Shown: positions 1 to 6,089, numbered from the stretch's first letter. The stretch: 7,015 bases of DNA from Anaerolineales bacterium (GCA_026415275.1 JAOAHK010000133.1:1-7015); one strand, 5' to 3'. Translations and numbers: made by a program. Notes: generated by a model not told the origin, from the sequence alone.

Positions 1-221
1 CTTGTCTTTACCCAGAACATCACGTAGAGAATCGAATAGACATTATCTGCAACACAACGTGAACATCATCCCAAAGTTTGATAGAAGCATATATTGACCG
101 TATAGGCAACTTTGGGATGCTTCGTTGGGATGACAAGGTTAAGTGTAGAGTTAACTTTGATATATTCTTGAAATCAAGCGTTACTTTTTTTTCGCCAAGC
201 TTTGAAGCCATGTTCTTGATG
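1..221. other. Non-coding stretch downstream of the GT39-like gene
   Basis: No open frame here has convincing coding character on either strand. The stretch is AT-rich and holds the inverted repeat at 67-119, a small palindrome CTTGAAATCAAG at 167-178, and a run of eight T at 185-192. The palindrome followed six bases later by the T-run resembles a weak plus-strand terminator, but the stem is only 5 bp. I see no RNA gene or mobile-element gene. Confidence 0.4.
67..119. repeat. Perfect 12-bp inverted repeat with 29-nt spacer
   Basis: CATCCCAAAGTT at 67-78 is exactly complementary to AACTTTGGGATG at 108-119. A second copy of the core, TTGGGATGA at 125-133, could pair with TCATCCCAA at 66-74, so two mutually exclusive pairings exist. 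The repeat lies about 100 bp beyond the stop of the minus-strand glycosyltransferase, in a stretch with no convincing gene. No T-run follows either arm closely, so a simple intrinsic terminator is unlikely. A transposon-end remnant, a repetitive extragenic element or a structured 3' end are all possible. Confidence 0.5.
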
Positions 222-500
222 TTAGTTTGTTTTTTCCCAAATCCATCGCTCATCGAGGGTGGGAAGCAAGGGCTTAAAAATCAGATGAAAAGCGGGGGGA
301 GGGTCCCAATTTTTAGGTGCTAGAACATAACGCACCTTGGGTTTCTCATTGTTGTCGAGTTCCTCGCAAGGAAAGATGGAAGCCCCAAATTGTTTTCTCC
401 AATAATAGGCGTAGGTAACCGCATCTATGTCAGGATAAACGCATATCAGATCGCCTGGTTGCCATGCTTTCTGGAGAACAGGGAGAGCCTCCTTTGACAA
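222..500 (-). pseudogene. Frameshifted C-terminal part of the GT39-like glycosyltransferase
   Basis: This open frame (usable from about 509 down to the stop at 222) continues the glycosyltransferase of 430-1635 in another frame. Upstream, the frame reads ..YRLEKGIVK and then turns into a Gly/Ser/Pro/Arg tail that does not look native. This frame supplies KEALPVLQKAWQPGDLICVYPD, followed by a soluble region with YYWRKQFG and KVRYVLAPKNWDPPP. That is the type of extracytoplasmic C-terminal tail GT-C enzymes of the ArnT/PMT_2 kind often carry. Skipping one G at about 492 in AAAGGAGG joins the two frames and adds about 89 residues, for a total near 470. No ATG, GTG or TTG sits at a suitable distance after the AAGGAGG, so independent translation is unlikely. 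The break may be a sequencing or assembly error, true decay, or less likely a recoding site. Confidence 0.65.
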
Positions 501-1635
501 TTCCTTTCTCTAACCGATAGTATTGTAGAATTGCTGGAATGACACAGAGGATATAAAAAGCTAACAAAAGAAGGGGAATGACTTTGCTCTGATCTAATGT
601 GCCCCCTACCCAATGACTTACTTTTGCTAGATAAAACCTATTCGTACCAACTGCAGTAAAAAGATAGAAAAACGCTGAAAGAAAAATGAACTGCCTTGGG
701 GCAATGAAGTACTTCCCCACTAGATTAGAAACCACGATCATGGCGATCTGAGCAAGAACGGCTAGCAAGAGATAAAGTCTTTTCTTTTCTATATCTCTCC
801 CAATCTTCAAAGAAAGCACTCCAACAATTGTAAAGAGAGTCACCGCGAAATAATAAATCCATCCTTTTGTATGGAGCGGAAATGGCGCTGCTAAACCGAT
901 GCCGGCAGAGATGATGTGTATGAGGTTGGATTCACTCACTAGATTCCATGGCTCTTTGGATAACCGTCCAAATGACAGCAATAATCCTAAAAAGGCGATC
1001 AGCAAAACAATTGTCGAGCGAATTAGGCTTCTCAGAGCCCCGCGTTCTTTATTTTTCTTTAGGTCGGCCCCCAGATAGGCGTAAACGATCCATAATGAAA
1101 ATAGGACATGGACATGGAATGCCAAGCCAAGTATTCCAACAATACAAAATAGGAGCCAACTCCAAGATTGGTTCCTTTCGATAGCTCTGATCCCTAAAAA
1201 AGTTACCAACAAGTAAAAGAAAACCAAACCAGCATAAAAACGTAATTCTTGAGAATACATGATGAGAAGAGGGGAAGTAGCCATGAGCCAAGCGCTCAAT
1301 AAAGCTTGATTAGGTGTAAGATAATAACGAGCGACGACGTACCCGATTGCAATGGCTAAAGTACCCCAAATCGCTTCGGGAAGTCTCATCCATCCCTCGG
1401 ACGTGGAAACCTTTCCAACCAACCAAACCAACGCGTAGTGAAGTGGCATTGCCATGACATGTTCATGAGTAACCTTAATAGCTTCCCAAAGGGTTGGCCG
1501 ACTCACGACTTGAAGAACATTGATTTCGTCGAACCAAAAGGGGTCATTTCCGATTTGATAGAGACGCAGGAAAAGCCCGACAAATAGAGTGGCAATAACT
1601 GATAAACGATGCCAGTTTTGGGAAAAGAACTTCAT
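430..1635 (-). CDS. GT39/ArnT-like polytopic glycosyltransferase (frameshifted near its C-terminus)
   Basis: This is a membrane protein with about ten hydrophobic segments that resembles the PMT_2/ArnT group of GT-C glycosyltransferases, which transfer sugars from polyprenyl-phosphate carriers on the outer face of the membrane. Visible motifs, in the expected order, are the acidic pair in FWFDE (Asp36-Glu37, the likely catalytic site in the first outer loop), MPLHY (63-67, the usual PPLYY position), RLP (84-86) and YSQELRFY (127-134). The ATG at 1635-1633 is preceded by AAGGAG at 1645-1640, with 4 nt between. The open frame has 401 codons, but after about residue 381 it probably runs out of frame: the true C-terminus appears to be encoded at 491-222. 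It is transcribed divergently from two GT87-type genes, which supports a joint envelope-glycan role. The sugar and acceptor cannot be read from the sequence. If the break is real, the enzyme loses its soluble tail and may be inactive. Confidence 0.8.
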   Translation of the reverse strand: MKFFSQNWHRLSVIATLFVGLFLRLYQIGNDPFWFDEINVLQVVSRPTLWEAIKVTHEHVMAMPLHYALVWLVGKVSTSEGWMRLPEAIWGTLAIAIGYVVARYYLTPNQALLSAWLMATSPLLIMYSQELRFYAGLVFFYLLVTFLGIRAIERNQSWSWLLFCIVGILGLAFHVHVLFSLWIVYAYLGADLKKNKERGALRSLIRSTIVLLIAFLGLLLSFGRLSKEPWNLVSESNLIHIISAGIGLAAPFPLHTKGWIYYFAVTLFTIVGVLSLKIGRDIEKKRLYLLLAVLAQIAMIVVSNLVGKYFIAPRQFIFLSAFFYLFTAVGTNRFYLAKVSHWVGGTLDQSKVIPLLLLAFYILCVIPAILQYYRLEKGIVKGGSPCSPESMATRRSDMRLS

Positions 1636-1639
1636 GTTT

Positions 1640-1645
1640 CTCCTT
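1640..1645 (-). promoter_or_regulatory. Ribosome binding site of the GT39-like gene
   Basis: AAGGAG on the minus strand lies 4 nt before the ATG at 1635. It is a strong match to the Shine-Dalgarno consensus and fixes this start. Confidence 0.65.
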
Positions 1646-1653
1646 GAATAAAA

Positions 1654-1682
1654 GCTATAATTCAGATGGATAGGGCTGGCAA
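1654..1682 (-). promoter_or_regulatory. Possible sigma70-like promoter for the GT39-like gene
   Basis: On the minus strand TTGCCA (1682-1677) and TATAGC (1659-1654) are separated by 17 bp, matching the consensus at 5 of 6 and 4 of 6 positions. Transcription would begin near 1647, giving a leader of about a dozen bases that contains the AAGGAG. The -35 lies inside the first codons of the divergent GT87 gene, so the two genes would share regulatory DNA. It was found by eye, so confidence is limited. Confidence 0.4.
1656..1661 (+). promoter_or_regulatory. TATAAT -10 element directly before the first GT87 gene
   Basis: A perfect TATAAT ends only 4 nt before the ATG at 1666, and no Shine-Dalgarno sequence is present in the 30-bp gap. 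If it acts as a -10 box, the transcript would start at or within two bases of the ATG, that is, be leaderless. No good -35 was found 16-18 bp upstream. The alternative is that translation really starts further inside the gene. Confidence 0.35.
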
Positions 1683-2769
1683 ATTTTTATCAGAGTGGAT
1701 TGTGAAGCAACAAGGGGTTTTGATTCTGTTTGTACTGCTCATATTCGTTAGTATCCTCCTAGAGCTTGGAGGCAAATTTGATTTCGTTCTCATCGATTAT
1801 ACTCATTATATCGAGGCTGCCAGACGATTAACTTCTCGTGTTTCTCCTTACAAAGAGTTGGAGTACTTTTCTCCTCCGTGGTTTGCTCTTCTGCTCATCC
1901 CATTGACATACCTCCCAAACAAAATAGGAACGCTGGTGTGGCTCGTTTTCCTTGTCATAAGTAACTTCTTATCGGTCGTCGCTTGGCTACTGTATCTTGA
2001 TTACCCGAAATCTTCCCATCAGAAACCGTTTGTGGCGCTTCTTTTCACTCTTGCTACCCCTTCTTTATACACTTATATTACAGGCCAAGTTTCACCTCTT
2101 GTTTTGTTAAGCTTGACCTTTCTGATACTTCGGATAAATTGTTCTTGGATGGAAATCCTCACCACCTCAATAGGAGCCACCTTCAAACCGCATCTTAGTG
2201 TGCTTACAATTTTCCTTTACCTAATGGAAAGCTTTCGTCAACGTCGAATCTATGTGTTTTTCTGGATGACTCTCACTGTTCTCTTACTCATAATAATATC
2301 CACTTGGTTTTATTCAAACTGGCTTGAAGAATGGGTTCTAGCCCTCATTGAAGGGGATTACCGTGGAGGTCCCGGCCTGGTTTCAACAGGGTATTTCGGG
2401 TTTCGGGAGGGTAGGGTTCCAATTTGGCTACTCGTCCTTCCTGTGTTTTATGCAATTTTGACTTGGTATAAAGAAGGCACAACCCCATACGTGCTTTCCT
2501 TCTCACTGGTAAGCAATCTTCTGGTCATTCCCTACCATCGGGCTTATGATTACATTTTGCTTTATCCAGCATGTCTATATATCCTTGCTCATTCACCAAA
2601 ATCAATCTCTAACTTGGCGGCAAAGTCTTTAGCCTTGCTATCTGTATTTGTTATTCCATTCTCGCCGCTGGTATTACTCTCTCCTATTCTGGTGCTTGTT
2701 GCCTTGTTGATTACGCGTGTAATGAGCGCAATACAGCCATCGAATGAGAGGAAAAATAGCCCTCCTTAA
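1666..2769 (+). CDS. GT87-family (DUF2029-type) polytopic glycosyltransferase
   Basis: This 367-residue integral membrane protein shows the hallmarks of the GT87/DUF2029 family of GT-C sugar transferases; characterised members include the mycobacterial mannosyltransferase PimE. After a first membrane segment (about 18-34) come Asp44 in the D..HY outer loop with a conserved PY (61-62), SPPW (69-72) before the next helix, GQ at 140-141 after a TPSLY stretch, and KPH at 174-176 in the position of the family's KP motif. Several further hydrophobic segments run to the C-terminus, and a basic tail ends the protein. The ATG at 1666 has no ribosome binding site but follows TATAAT closely, so a leaderless message is possible; GTG at codon 13 is another candidate start. 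It precedes a second GT87-like gene by 49 bp and is divergent from a GT39-like gene. The donor is probably a polyprenyl-phosphate sugar; the product is unknown. Confidence 0.75.
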   Translation: MDRAGKFLSEWIVKQQGVLILFVLLIFVSILLELGGKFDFVLIDYTHYIEAARRLTSRVSPYKELEYFSPPWFALLLIPLTYLPNKIGTLVWLVFLVISNFLSVVAWLLYLDYPKSSHQKPFVALLFTLATPSLYTYITGQVSPLVLLSLTFLILRINCSWMEILTTSIGATFKPHLSVLTIFLYLMESFRQRRIYVFFWMTLTVLLLIIISTWFYSNWLEEWVLALIEGDYRGGPGLVSTGYFGFREGRVPIWLLVLPVFYAILTWYKEGTTPYVLSFSLVSNLLVIPYHRAYDYILLYPACLYILAHSPKSISNLAAKSLALLSVFVIPFSPLVLLSPILVLVALLITRVMSAIQPSNERKNSPP

Positions 2770-2818
2770 GTGAAGTAGTTCACGGTTTACTTAGCATAGT
2801 CGAAAGGCATAGACTGAA

Positions 2819-4114
2819 ATGCTCAAAAATAAAAAGGCAAAAAAAAGAAATCTCCCCTTTCTAGGTTTGTCGAAAGGGGAATGGGTAAATCTTGCTTTGT
2901 TATCTGTTATTGTCTTCTATTTCCTTCGATCTTCTATGGTTATTTGTTTGCACCGGCTTTTCACATTTATTGGTGGTGATTTTCTGTCCTTTTGTAGTGC
3001 TGGTTGGTTGGCAAATCAGCGGGGTTATCTAGCTGCTTATGATCTGAACCAATTGATGGAGATTCAAAACTTTTTTATTCCGAAATCTGACGAGCTTTCG
3101 AGTTATACGTTCTATCCAGTGATTACATTTTTCTTACCCATTTATTTGCTCCCATTTCAGATCCTGGCAAGGTTTTCCCTTATCTTTTCATTTGTTTTGT
3201 GGACATCCTTGAATTTCTTCGGCCAGATATTCTACTTGGTTTATTTTTTACGTTCCTTATCTTTACCCTTTAAGTGGCGTCATCTTCTGCTATGTTGTCT
3301 ATTTTGGCCATTTTACATCTCTATCTATTGGGGACAGATTGGGATGATTTTGGTTATTGCCACCGGTGAATTTTTTCGTGCCTATCAACAGCTCAAACCC
3401 TGGCGGGCTGGGTTTAGGCTGGGCATCCTAATGATCAAACCCCAAAATTTAGTTTTGCTGCTATTTGTTTTGCTCATCCAAAGACAATGGAAAACATTGT
3501 TGGGATTTGGCATTGTTTCCGCAGTTTTAGTCTTAGTTTCAGTACAGATGGTTGGCATTCGAGGCTTTCAAACACTGCTTGATTTGTCGAAGATTTTGGC
3601 TGGTGCTTATCCGACCGTAGCGCCGACTGGGATGATTAATTGGAGGATGCTTGGCGAAAATTTTACTGTCCTAGGATTGCCGACCTTGGGTTGGGGACTT
3701 GCGTGGGTGGGTATCATTTTGACCTTTGTTTATGTTGCTTTTCATTTTTCTGCAAATAAAATCAATAGAAACAATTCCGCTGCAGCATTTTTAGCTATAT
3801 TTGCAGCTACCTGCCTAGTGTCTTGGCATTATCATGTTCATAGCGCAATAGTCCTAATTCCCTTTTTGCTCCATTTATTGCTTGGGAATAAGTCACCTGA
3901 GACTTGGCTGTTGAGTTGGATTCTAATTCCGGCATTGGTGATGTTCCTCACGGACGTCATCACGCTCGTTTTGCATCAAACGGGTTGGGTACTTTTTCCT
4001 TCGTATCCCGGCTTTCTTCAGGGTAGTTGCGGATTGGTGTTAAGCATTTATACAGTCCTTCAAGCGACCAAGCTCTTTAGAAGACTCTCGTACGAAGAAT
4101 GTTCCTGTTTTTGA
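2819..4114 (+). CDS. Second GT87-family (DUF2029-type) polytopic glycosyltransferase
   Basis: This 431-residue membrane protein begins with a very basic cytoplasmic stretch (KNKKAKKR) and then has many hydrophobic segments. GT87-type landmarks appear in order: GGDFLSF with Asp54 and a nearby aromatic/Gly helix, AYD at 73-75 (the usual LYD), YP at 99-100 in place of the common YPP, WGQ at 171-173, and KPQ at 207-209. It shares this layout with the preceding protein at 1666-2769, but the two are clearly diverged, so they probably act on different acceptors or at successive steps. The ribosome binding site is weak (AAAGG at 2803-2807, 11 nt from the ATG), and translation may depend on read-through transcription from the upstream gene. 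No clear terminator follows in 4115-4229. The precise sugar and acceptor are not determinable here. Confidence 0.75.
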   Translation: MLKNKKAKKRNLPFLGLSKGEWVNLALLSVIVFYFLRSSMVICLHRLFTFIGGDFLSFCSAGWLANQRGYLAAYDLNQLMEIQNFFIPKSDELSSYTFYPVITFFLPIYLLPFQILARFSLIFSFVLWTSLNFFGQIFYLVYFLRSLSLPFKWRHLLLCCLFWPFYISIYWGQIGMILVIATGEFFRAYQQLKPWRAGFRLGILMIKPQNLVLLLFVLLIQRQWKTLLGFGIVSAVLVLVSVQMVGIRGFQTLLDLSKILAGAYPTVAPTGMINWRMLGENFTVLGLPTLGWGLAWVGIILTFVYVAFHFSANKINRNNSAAAFLAIFAATCLVSWHYHVHSAIVLIPFLLHLLLGNKSPETWLLSWILIPALVMFLTDVITLVLHQTGWVLFPSYPGFLQGSCGLVLSIYTVLQATKLFRRLSYEECSCF

Positions 4115-4229
4115 GTTGGCTTCATGAGCTGAATAGATTGTGATCGCAAAAAGTATTTCTTGGACTTAAGAAACAATGTTCAGTGATGAACCTCGCTTCT
4201 CCATAAATAAAATGTGTTCTTGCATCTGC

Positions 4230-4257
4230 TTGACAAACCCTAATCTGGTTATATACT
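4230..4257 (+). promoter_or_regulatory. Sigma70-like promoter of the lipoprotein gene
   Basis: A perfect TTGACA (4230-4235) is followed after 16 bp by TATACT (4252-4257), 5 of 6 matches to the -10 consensus. Transcription would start near 4264 and leave an untranslated leader of about 85 bases before the ATG at 4350. This is the best promoter match in the window. I saw no operator or riboswitch-like structure in the leader. Confidence 0.6.
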
Positions 4258-4334
4258 TGAATTAGGACACCTCAGCCCTGAAAACTCTCTTCCCAGCAGC
4301 AACACTCACGATCAAAGGTTTTCGTTCTGTTTGC

Positions 4335-4340
4335 GGAGGG
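4335..4340 (+). promoter_or_regulatory. Ribosome binding site of the lipoprotein gene
   Basis: GGAGGG lies 9 nt before the ATG at 4350 and decides this start over the second ATG, three codons downstream. Confidence 0.6.
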
Positions 4341-4349
4341 AAACATTCC

Positions 4350-5252
4350 ATGAAAACGATGCGTATCTTCCACTTTACAGCGTGGATTATCCTCTTAGCT
4401 ATCCTCTCGCTCGCCTGTGCCCTCAGCGGCGGAGGGGGGAGCAACGCTCAAGCCACGGCAGAAGCCCTAGCCATCCAAAGCACCGCTCTCGCCTTGCAGA
4501 TGACGCAGCAAGCGCAGCAATTGCAGAATACTCTTACTGCTCAAACAGGCACTACTCTCCAACCTCCTAGCCGCCCCGCGACACTCGAAGAACTGCGCAA
4601 GAACGCCCGCATCTTACTTCATGAAGATATCCTCAATAGTCAAGCCAATTTAGAACGCTACATCAAACGCGCTTTGGACGACGGCGGTTATACCTATTTG
4701 GACACCGAAGGCAACACCGATCGTCTAAAAGAGAATGTCCTTTTTGGCACAACCACTTGGGACTTAATCATCATCTCTGCTGAAGCCTCCGGCCATATCC
4801 CTGCTGATTATTTTGAGTTCTTGGTTGCCCACCTGCAACGGGAAACGGCATTGATCCTAGAGATGTGGGACATGGACGATATCCTTTTAGGAAAAATCGA
4901 AGCCGTGCCCAAGATGAAATGGATCTTGGATACTTGTGGGATAGAATTTCATACCGATTGGTACAATCCCAATACCCGCCAAGTCTTCCTGCTTCAGCCT
5001 CAACATCCCCTGCTCAATCAACCCAACCGCATCAGTCAATTAGACAGATGCGGGCGTTGTCTGGCGAGGAGACATTGGCGACTTGATGAAGATCAAACGG
5101 GTAAACAACCAAATTGTCGGCGATGCGACTTTCTTGGTGGGGCTGACCCCAGCGAATGCCAATCTAAACGGGCTGTTAGCAACCTGCGTGGAGGGCCGTG
5201 TGGTCATTCAGACCTTCGCCTCGCACGAATACAATCGCGAGCAGATGATTAG
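4350..5252 (+). CDS. Secreted lipoprotein of unknown function (frameshifted after about residue 231)
   Basis: The N-terminus has a signal peptide (MKTMRIFHF, then a hydrophobic core 10-21) ending in SLAC, so Cys23 is the probable lipidated residue; Ser at -3 is not the ideal lipobox. Residues 24-32 are a Gly/Ser linker, and 33-66 form an Ala/Gln/Thr-rich helical spacer of the kind seen in Chloroflexota lipoproteins. From about 76 a globular domain follows: RILLHED, a WDLIIISAEA strand, an Asp-rich EMWDMDDI segment, FHTDWYNP, and HPLLNQPNR. Alternating beta strands and helices suggest a flavodoxin/glutamine-amidotransferase-like fold (ThuA-like), but that is a guess. After about residue 231 this frame becomes Arg/Cys-rich and is probably out of frame; the true C-terminus appears to be encoded at 5044-5313. 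It sits on the outer face of the cytoplasmic membrane, has its own promoter and ribosome binding site, and has no obvious functional partner nearby. Confidence 0.65.
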   Translation: MKTMRIFHFTAWIILLAILSLACALSGGGGSNAQATAEALAIQSTALALQMTQQAQQLQNTLTAQTGTTLQPPSRPATLEELRKNARILLHEDILNSQANLERYIKRALDDGGYTYLDTEGNTDRLKENVLFGTTTWDLIIISAEASGHIPADYFEFLVAHLQRETALILEMWDMDDILLGKIEAVPKMKWILDTCGIEFHTDWYNPNTRQVFLLQPQHPLLNQPNRISQLDRCGRCLARRHWRLDEDQTGKQPNCRRCDFLGGADPSECQSKRAVSNLRGGPCGHSDLRLARIQSRADD

Positions 5253-5313
5253 CCTGTGGCAAAACTATATCTTTCACACACTAAATAACCACTTTCTAGG
5301 AATTGTCCCTTAA
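5044..5313 (+). pseudogene. Frameshifted C-terminal part of the lipoprotein
   Basis: This frame reads TDAGVVWRGDIGDLMKIKR and goes on with TFLVGLTP, CVEGRVVIQTFASHEYN and SLWQNYIFHTLNNHF to a stop at 5311-5313. It has the residue balance of a real protein, whereas the competing frame of the upstream reading is full of Arg and Cys. A TAG at 5041-5043 closes this frame just upstream, and skipping one base at about 5043 joins Leu231 (TTA, 5040-5042) to ACA at 5044. The restored protein would have about 320 residues. A TTG at 5083 and an ATG at 5086 exist but lack a ribosome binding site and would lose the start of the domain, so an independent gene is unlikely. Confidence 0.6.
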
Positions 5314-5454
5314 TTTATTCAAGCCGAGAAAAAGGTGAGACTGTTACAAAAGCTCACTCCAGACGACCCGAGGATCAATAAGTTTTATATCAACCAAGTT
5401 CTATCTGCTCCATGATCTTGGGGGGAAACAACCTATCTGCAGCACGGTGCAAGA

Positions 5455-5460
5455 TATAAT
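5455..5460 (+). promoter_or_regulatory. Possible -10 element before the heme-binding protein gene
   Basis: A perfect TATAAT lies 31 bp before the preferred ATG at 5492. Transcription from it would begin around 5467, just upstream of the ribosome binding site at 5480-5483. No recognisable -35 is found at 16-18 bp spacing, so this is a weak call. Confidence 0.3.
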
Positions 5461-5479
5461 TTTTACTTAAATGATCTTT

Positions 5480-5483
5480 GGAG
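5480..5483 (+). promoter_or_regulatory. Ribosome binding site deciding the start of the heme-binding protein
   Basis: GGAG lies 8 nt before the ATG at 5492, whereas the in-frame ATG at 5471 has only AT-rich sequence in front of it. This favours the shorter protein, which starts MLKK and has a normal membrane anchor. Confidence 0.5.
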
Positions 5484-5491
5484 TTATCAAG

Positions 5492-5974
5492 ATGCTTAAG
5501 AAAGTAATTTTCGGATTATTCGCTTTGGGTCTTTTCGTATTTCTTGCTCTCCAGTTTGTTCCTTATGGCAGAAACCACACCAACCCGCCGGCCATTGCCG
5601 AACCCAATTGGGATAGCCCACGAACGCGTGCTTACTTTTTTCGAGCTTGCGCCGATTGCCACAGTAACGAGACCGTTTGGCCTTGGTACTCTCACATTGC
5701 GCCGATATCATGGCTGATCCAACGTGATGTGGATCGGGGCCGAGCGGCACTTAATGTTTCTGAATGGGGAGTGCAACGGAATGAAGGAGAGGACGCCGCA
5801 GAGTTAGTCCAAAGTGGTGAAATGCCTTTACCCATTTATCTTCCTTTGCATCCCGAAGCGCGCCTTTCCCCACAAGAAAAACAAGCGTTTATTCAAGGGT
5901 TAGTGGCTACATTTGGGGGCGAATCAGGCAAACCTTCCTCAGAAGTTGAAGGGGGAGAGGAGGAGGAAGAGTAA
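5492..5974 (+). CDS. Membrane-anchored heme-binding domain protein (CxxCH)
   Basis: This 160-residue protein belongs by motif to the small heme-binding-domain family (Pfam Haem_bd type). Residues 1-4 (MLKK) and a hydrophobic helix (5-23) form an uncleaved N-terminal anchor, with the rest outside the membrane. CADCH at 53-57 is a c-type heme attachment site, followed by [18 protein letters not shown], the pattern typical of this family. Next come DV..GR..LN.SEW (79-92) and a late EMP, with Met111 as a possible sixth heme ligand, then LHP and LSPQEK. The C-terminus is an acidic tail ([10 protein letters not shown]). The likely role is periplasmic or outer-surface electron transfer, but the partner is unknown: no oxidase, dehydrogenase or cytochrome maturation gene is near. 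An upstream in-frame ATG at 5471 would add seven residues but lacks a ribosome binding site. Its transcript converges on the glutamate dehydrogenase gene. Confidence 0.85.
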   Translation: MLKKVIFGLFALGLFVFLALQFVPYGRNHTNPPAIAEPNWDSPRTRAYFFRACADCHSNETVWPWYSHIAPISWLIQRDVDRGRAALNVSEWGVQRNEGEDAAELVQSGEMPLPIYLPLHPEARLSPQEKQAFIQGLVATFGGESGKPSSEVEGGEEEEE

Positions 5975-6053
5975 AAAGTCTTCAAACCCAAGCTTTCGGG
6001 TCGTTTTCATCCGCTCCATTCGTTTGTTCGTTACCATTCGTGGTTGCTGAAAC

Positions 6054-6089
6054 AAGACAGCAGGTCGAACCTGACCGACCTGCTGTCTT
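6054..6089. terminator. Bidirectional intrinsic terminator between convergent genes
   Basis: AAGACAGCAGGTCG (6054-6067) and CGACCTGCTGTCTT (6076-6089) form a perfect 14-bp GC-rich stem with an 8-nt loop. On the plus strand it is followed by TTTCT (counting the T at 6090), and on the minus strand by TTGTTTC (counting the terminal TT of the stem). It lies 79 bp after the heme-protein stop and 22 bp after the glutamate dehydrogenase stop, so it can end both transcripts. The U-tracts are short, but stem strength and position make termination the simplest reading. Confidence 0.8.

Noticed and set aside
20..323. Two overlapping open frames near the left edge (minus 20-253 and plus 78-323)
   Set aside because: They overlap each other and the glycosyltransferase tail, run through the inverted repeat, lack a ribosome binding site and show no domain-like pattern.
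948..1291. Short open frames on both strands inside the GT39-like gene
   Set aside because: They lie wholly within a convincing membrane-protein frame and have random composition.
2770..2783. GTGAA-gtag-TTCAC hairpin just after the first GT87 stop
   Set aside because: The stem is 5 bp with no T-run; it could be an mRNA stability element, but that cannot be supported.
4157..4191. Small hairpins after the second GT87 gene (TTTCTT..AAGAAA and GTTCA-gtga-TGAAC)
   Set aside because: The stems are only 5-6 bp, AT-rich and not followed by a T-run, so they do not qualify as a terminator.
4262..4570. Short frames over the lipoprotein leader and signal peptide (minus 4262-4444, plus 4331-4570)
   Set aside because: They are shadows of the well-supported lipoprotein start, which has a promoter, a ribosome binding site and a signal peptide.
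4865..5086. 73-codon plus-strand frame across the frameshift zone
   Set aside because: It is the third frame, low in hydrophobic core residues and rich in Ser/Pro/Arg, and it fits neither half of the lipoprotein.
5335..5357. GTGAG/CTCAC inverted repeat after the lipoprotein gene
   Set aside because: A 5-bp stem with a 13-nt loop and no T-run is expected by chance.
5496..5750. Minus-strand open frame opposite the heme-binding protein
   Set aside because: It is antisense to a clear CxxCH protein, with no ribosome binding site or recognisable motif.
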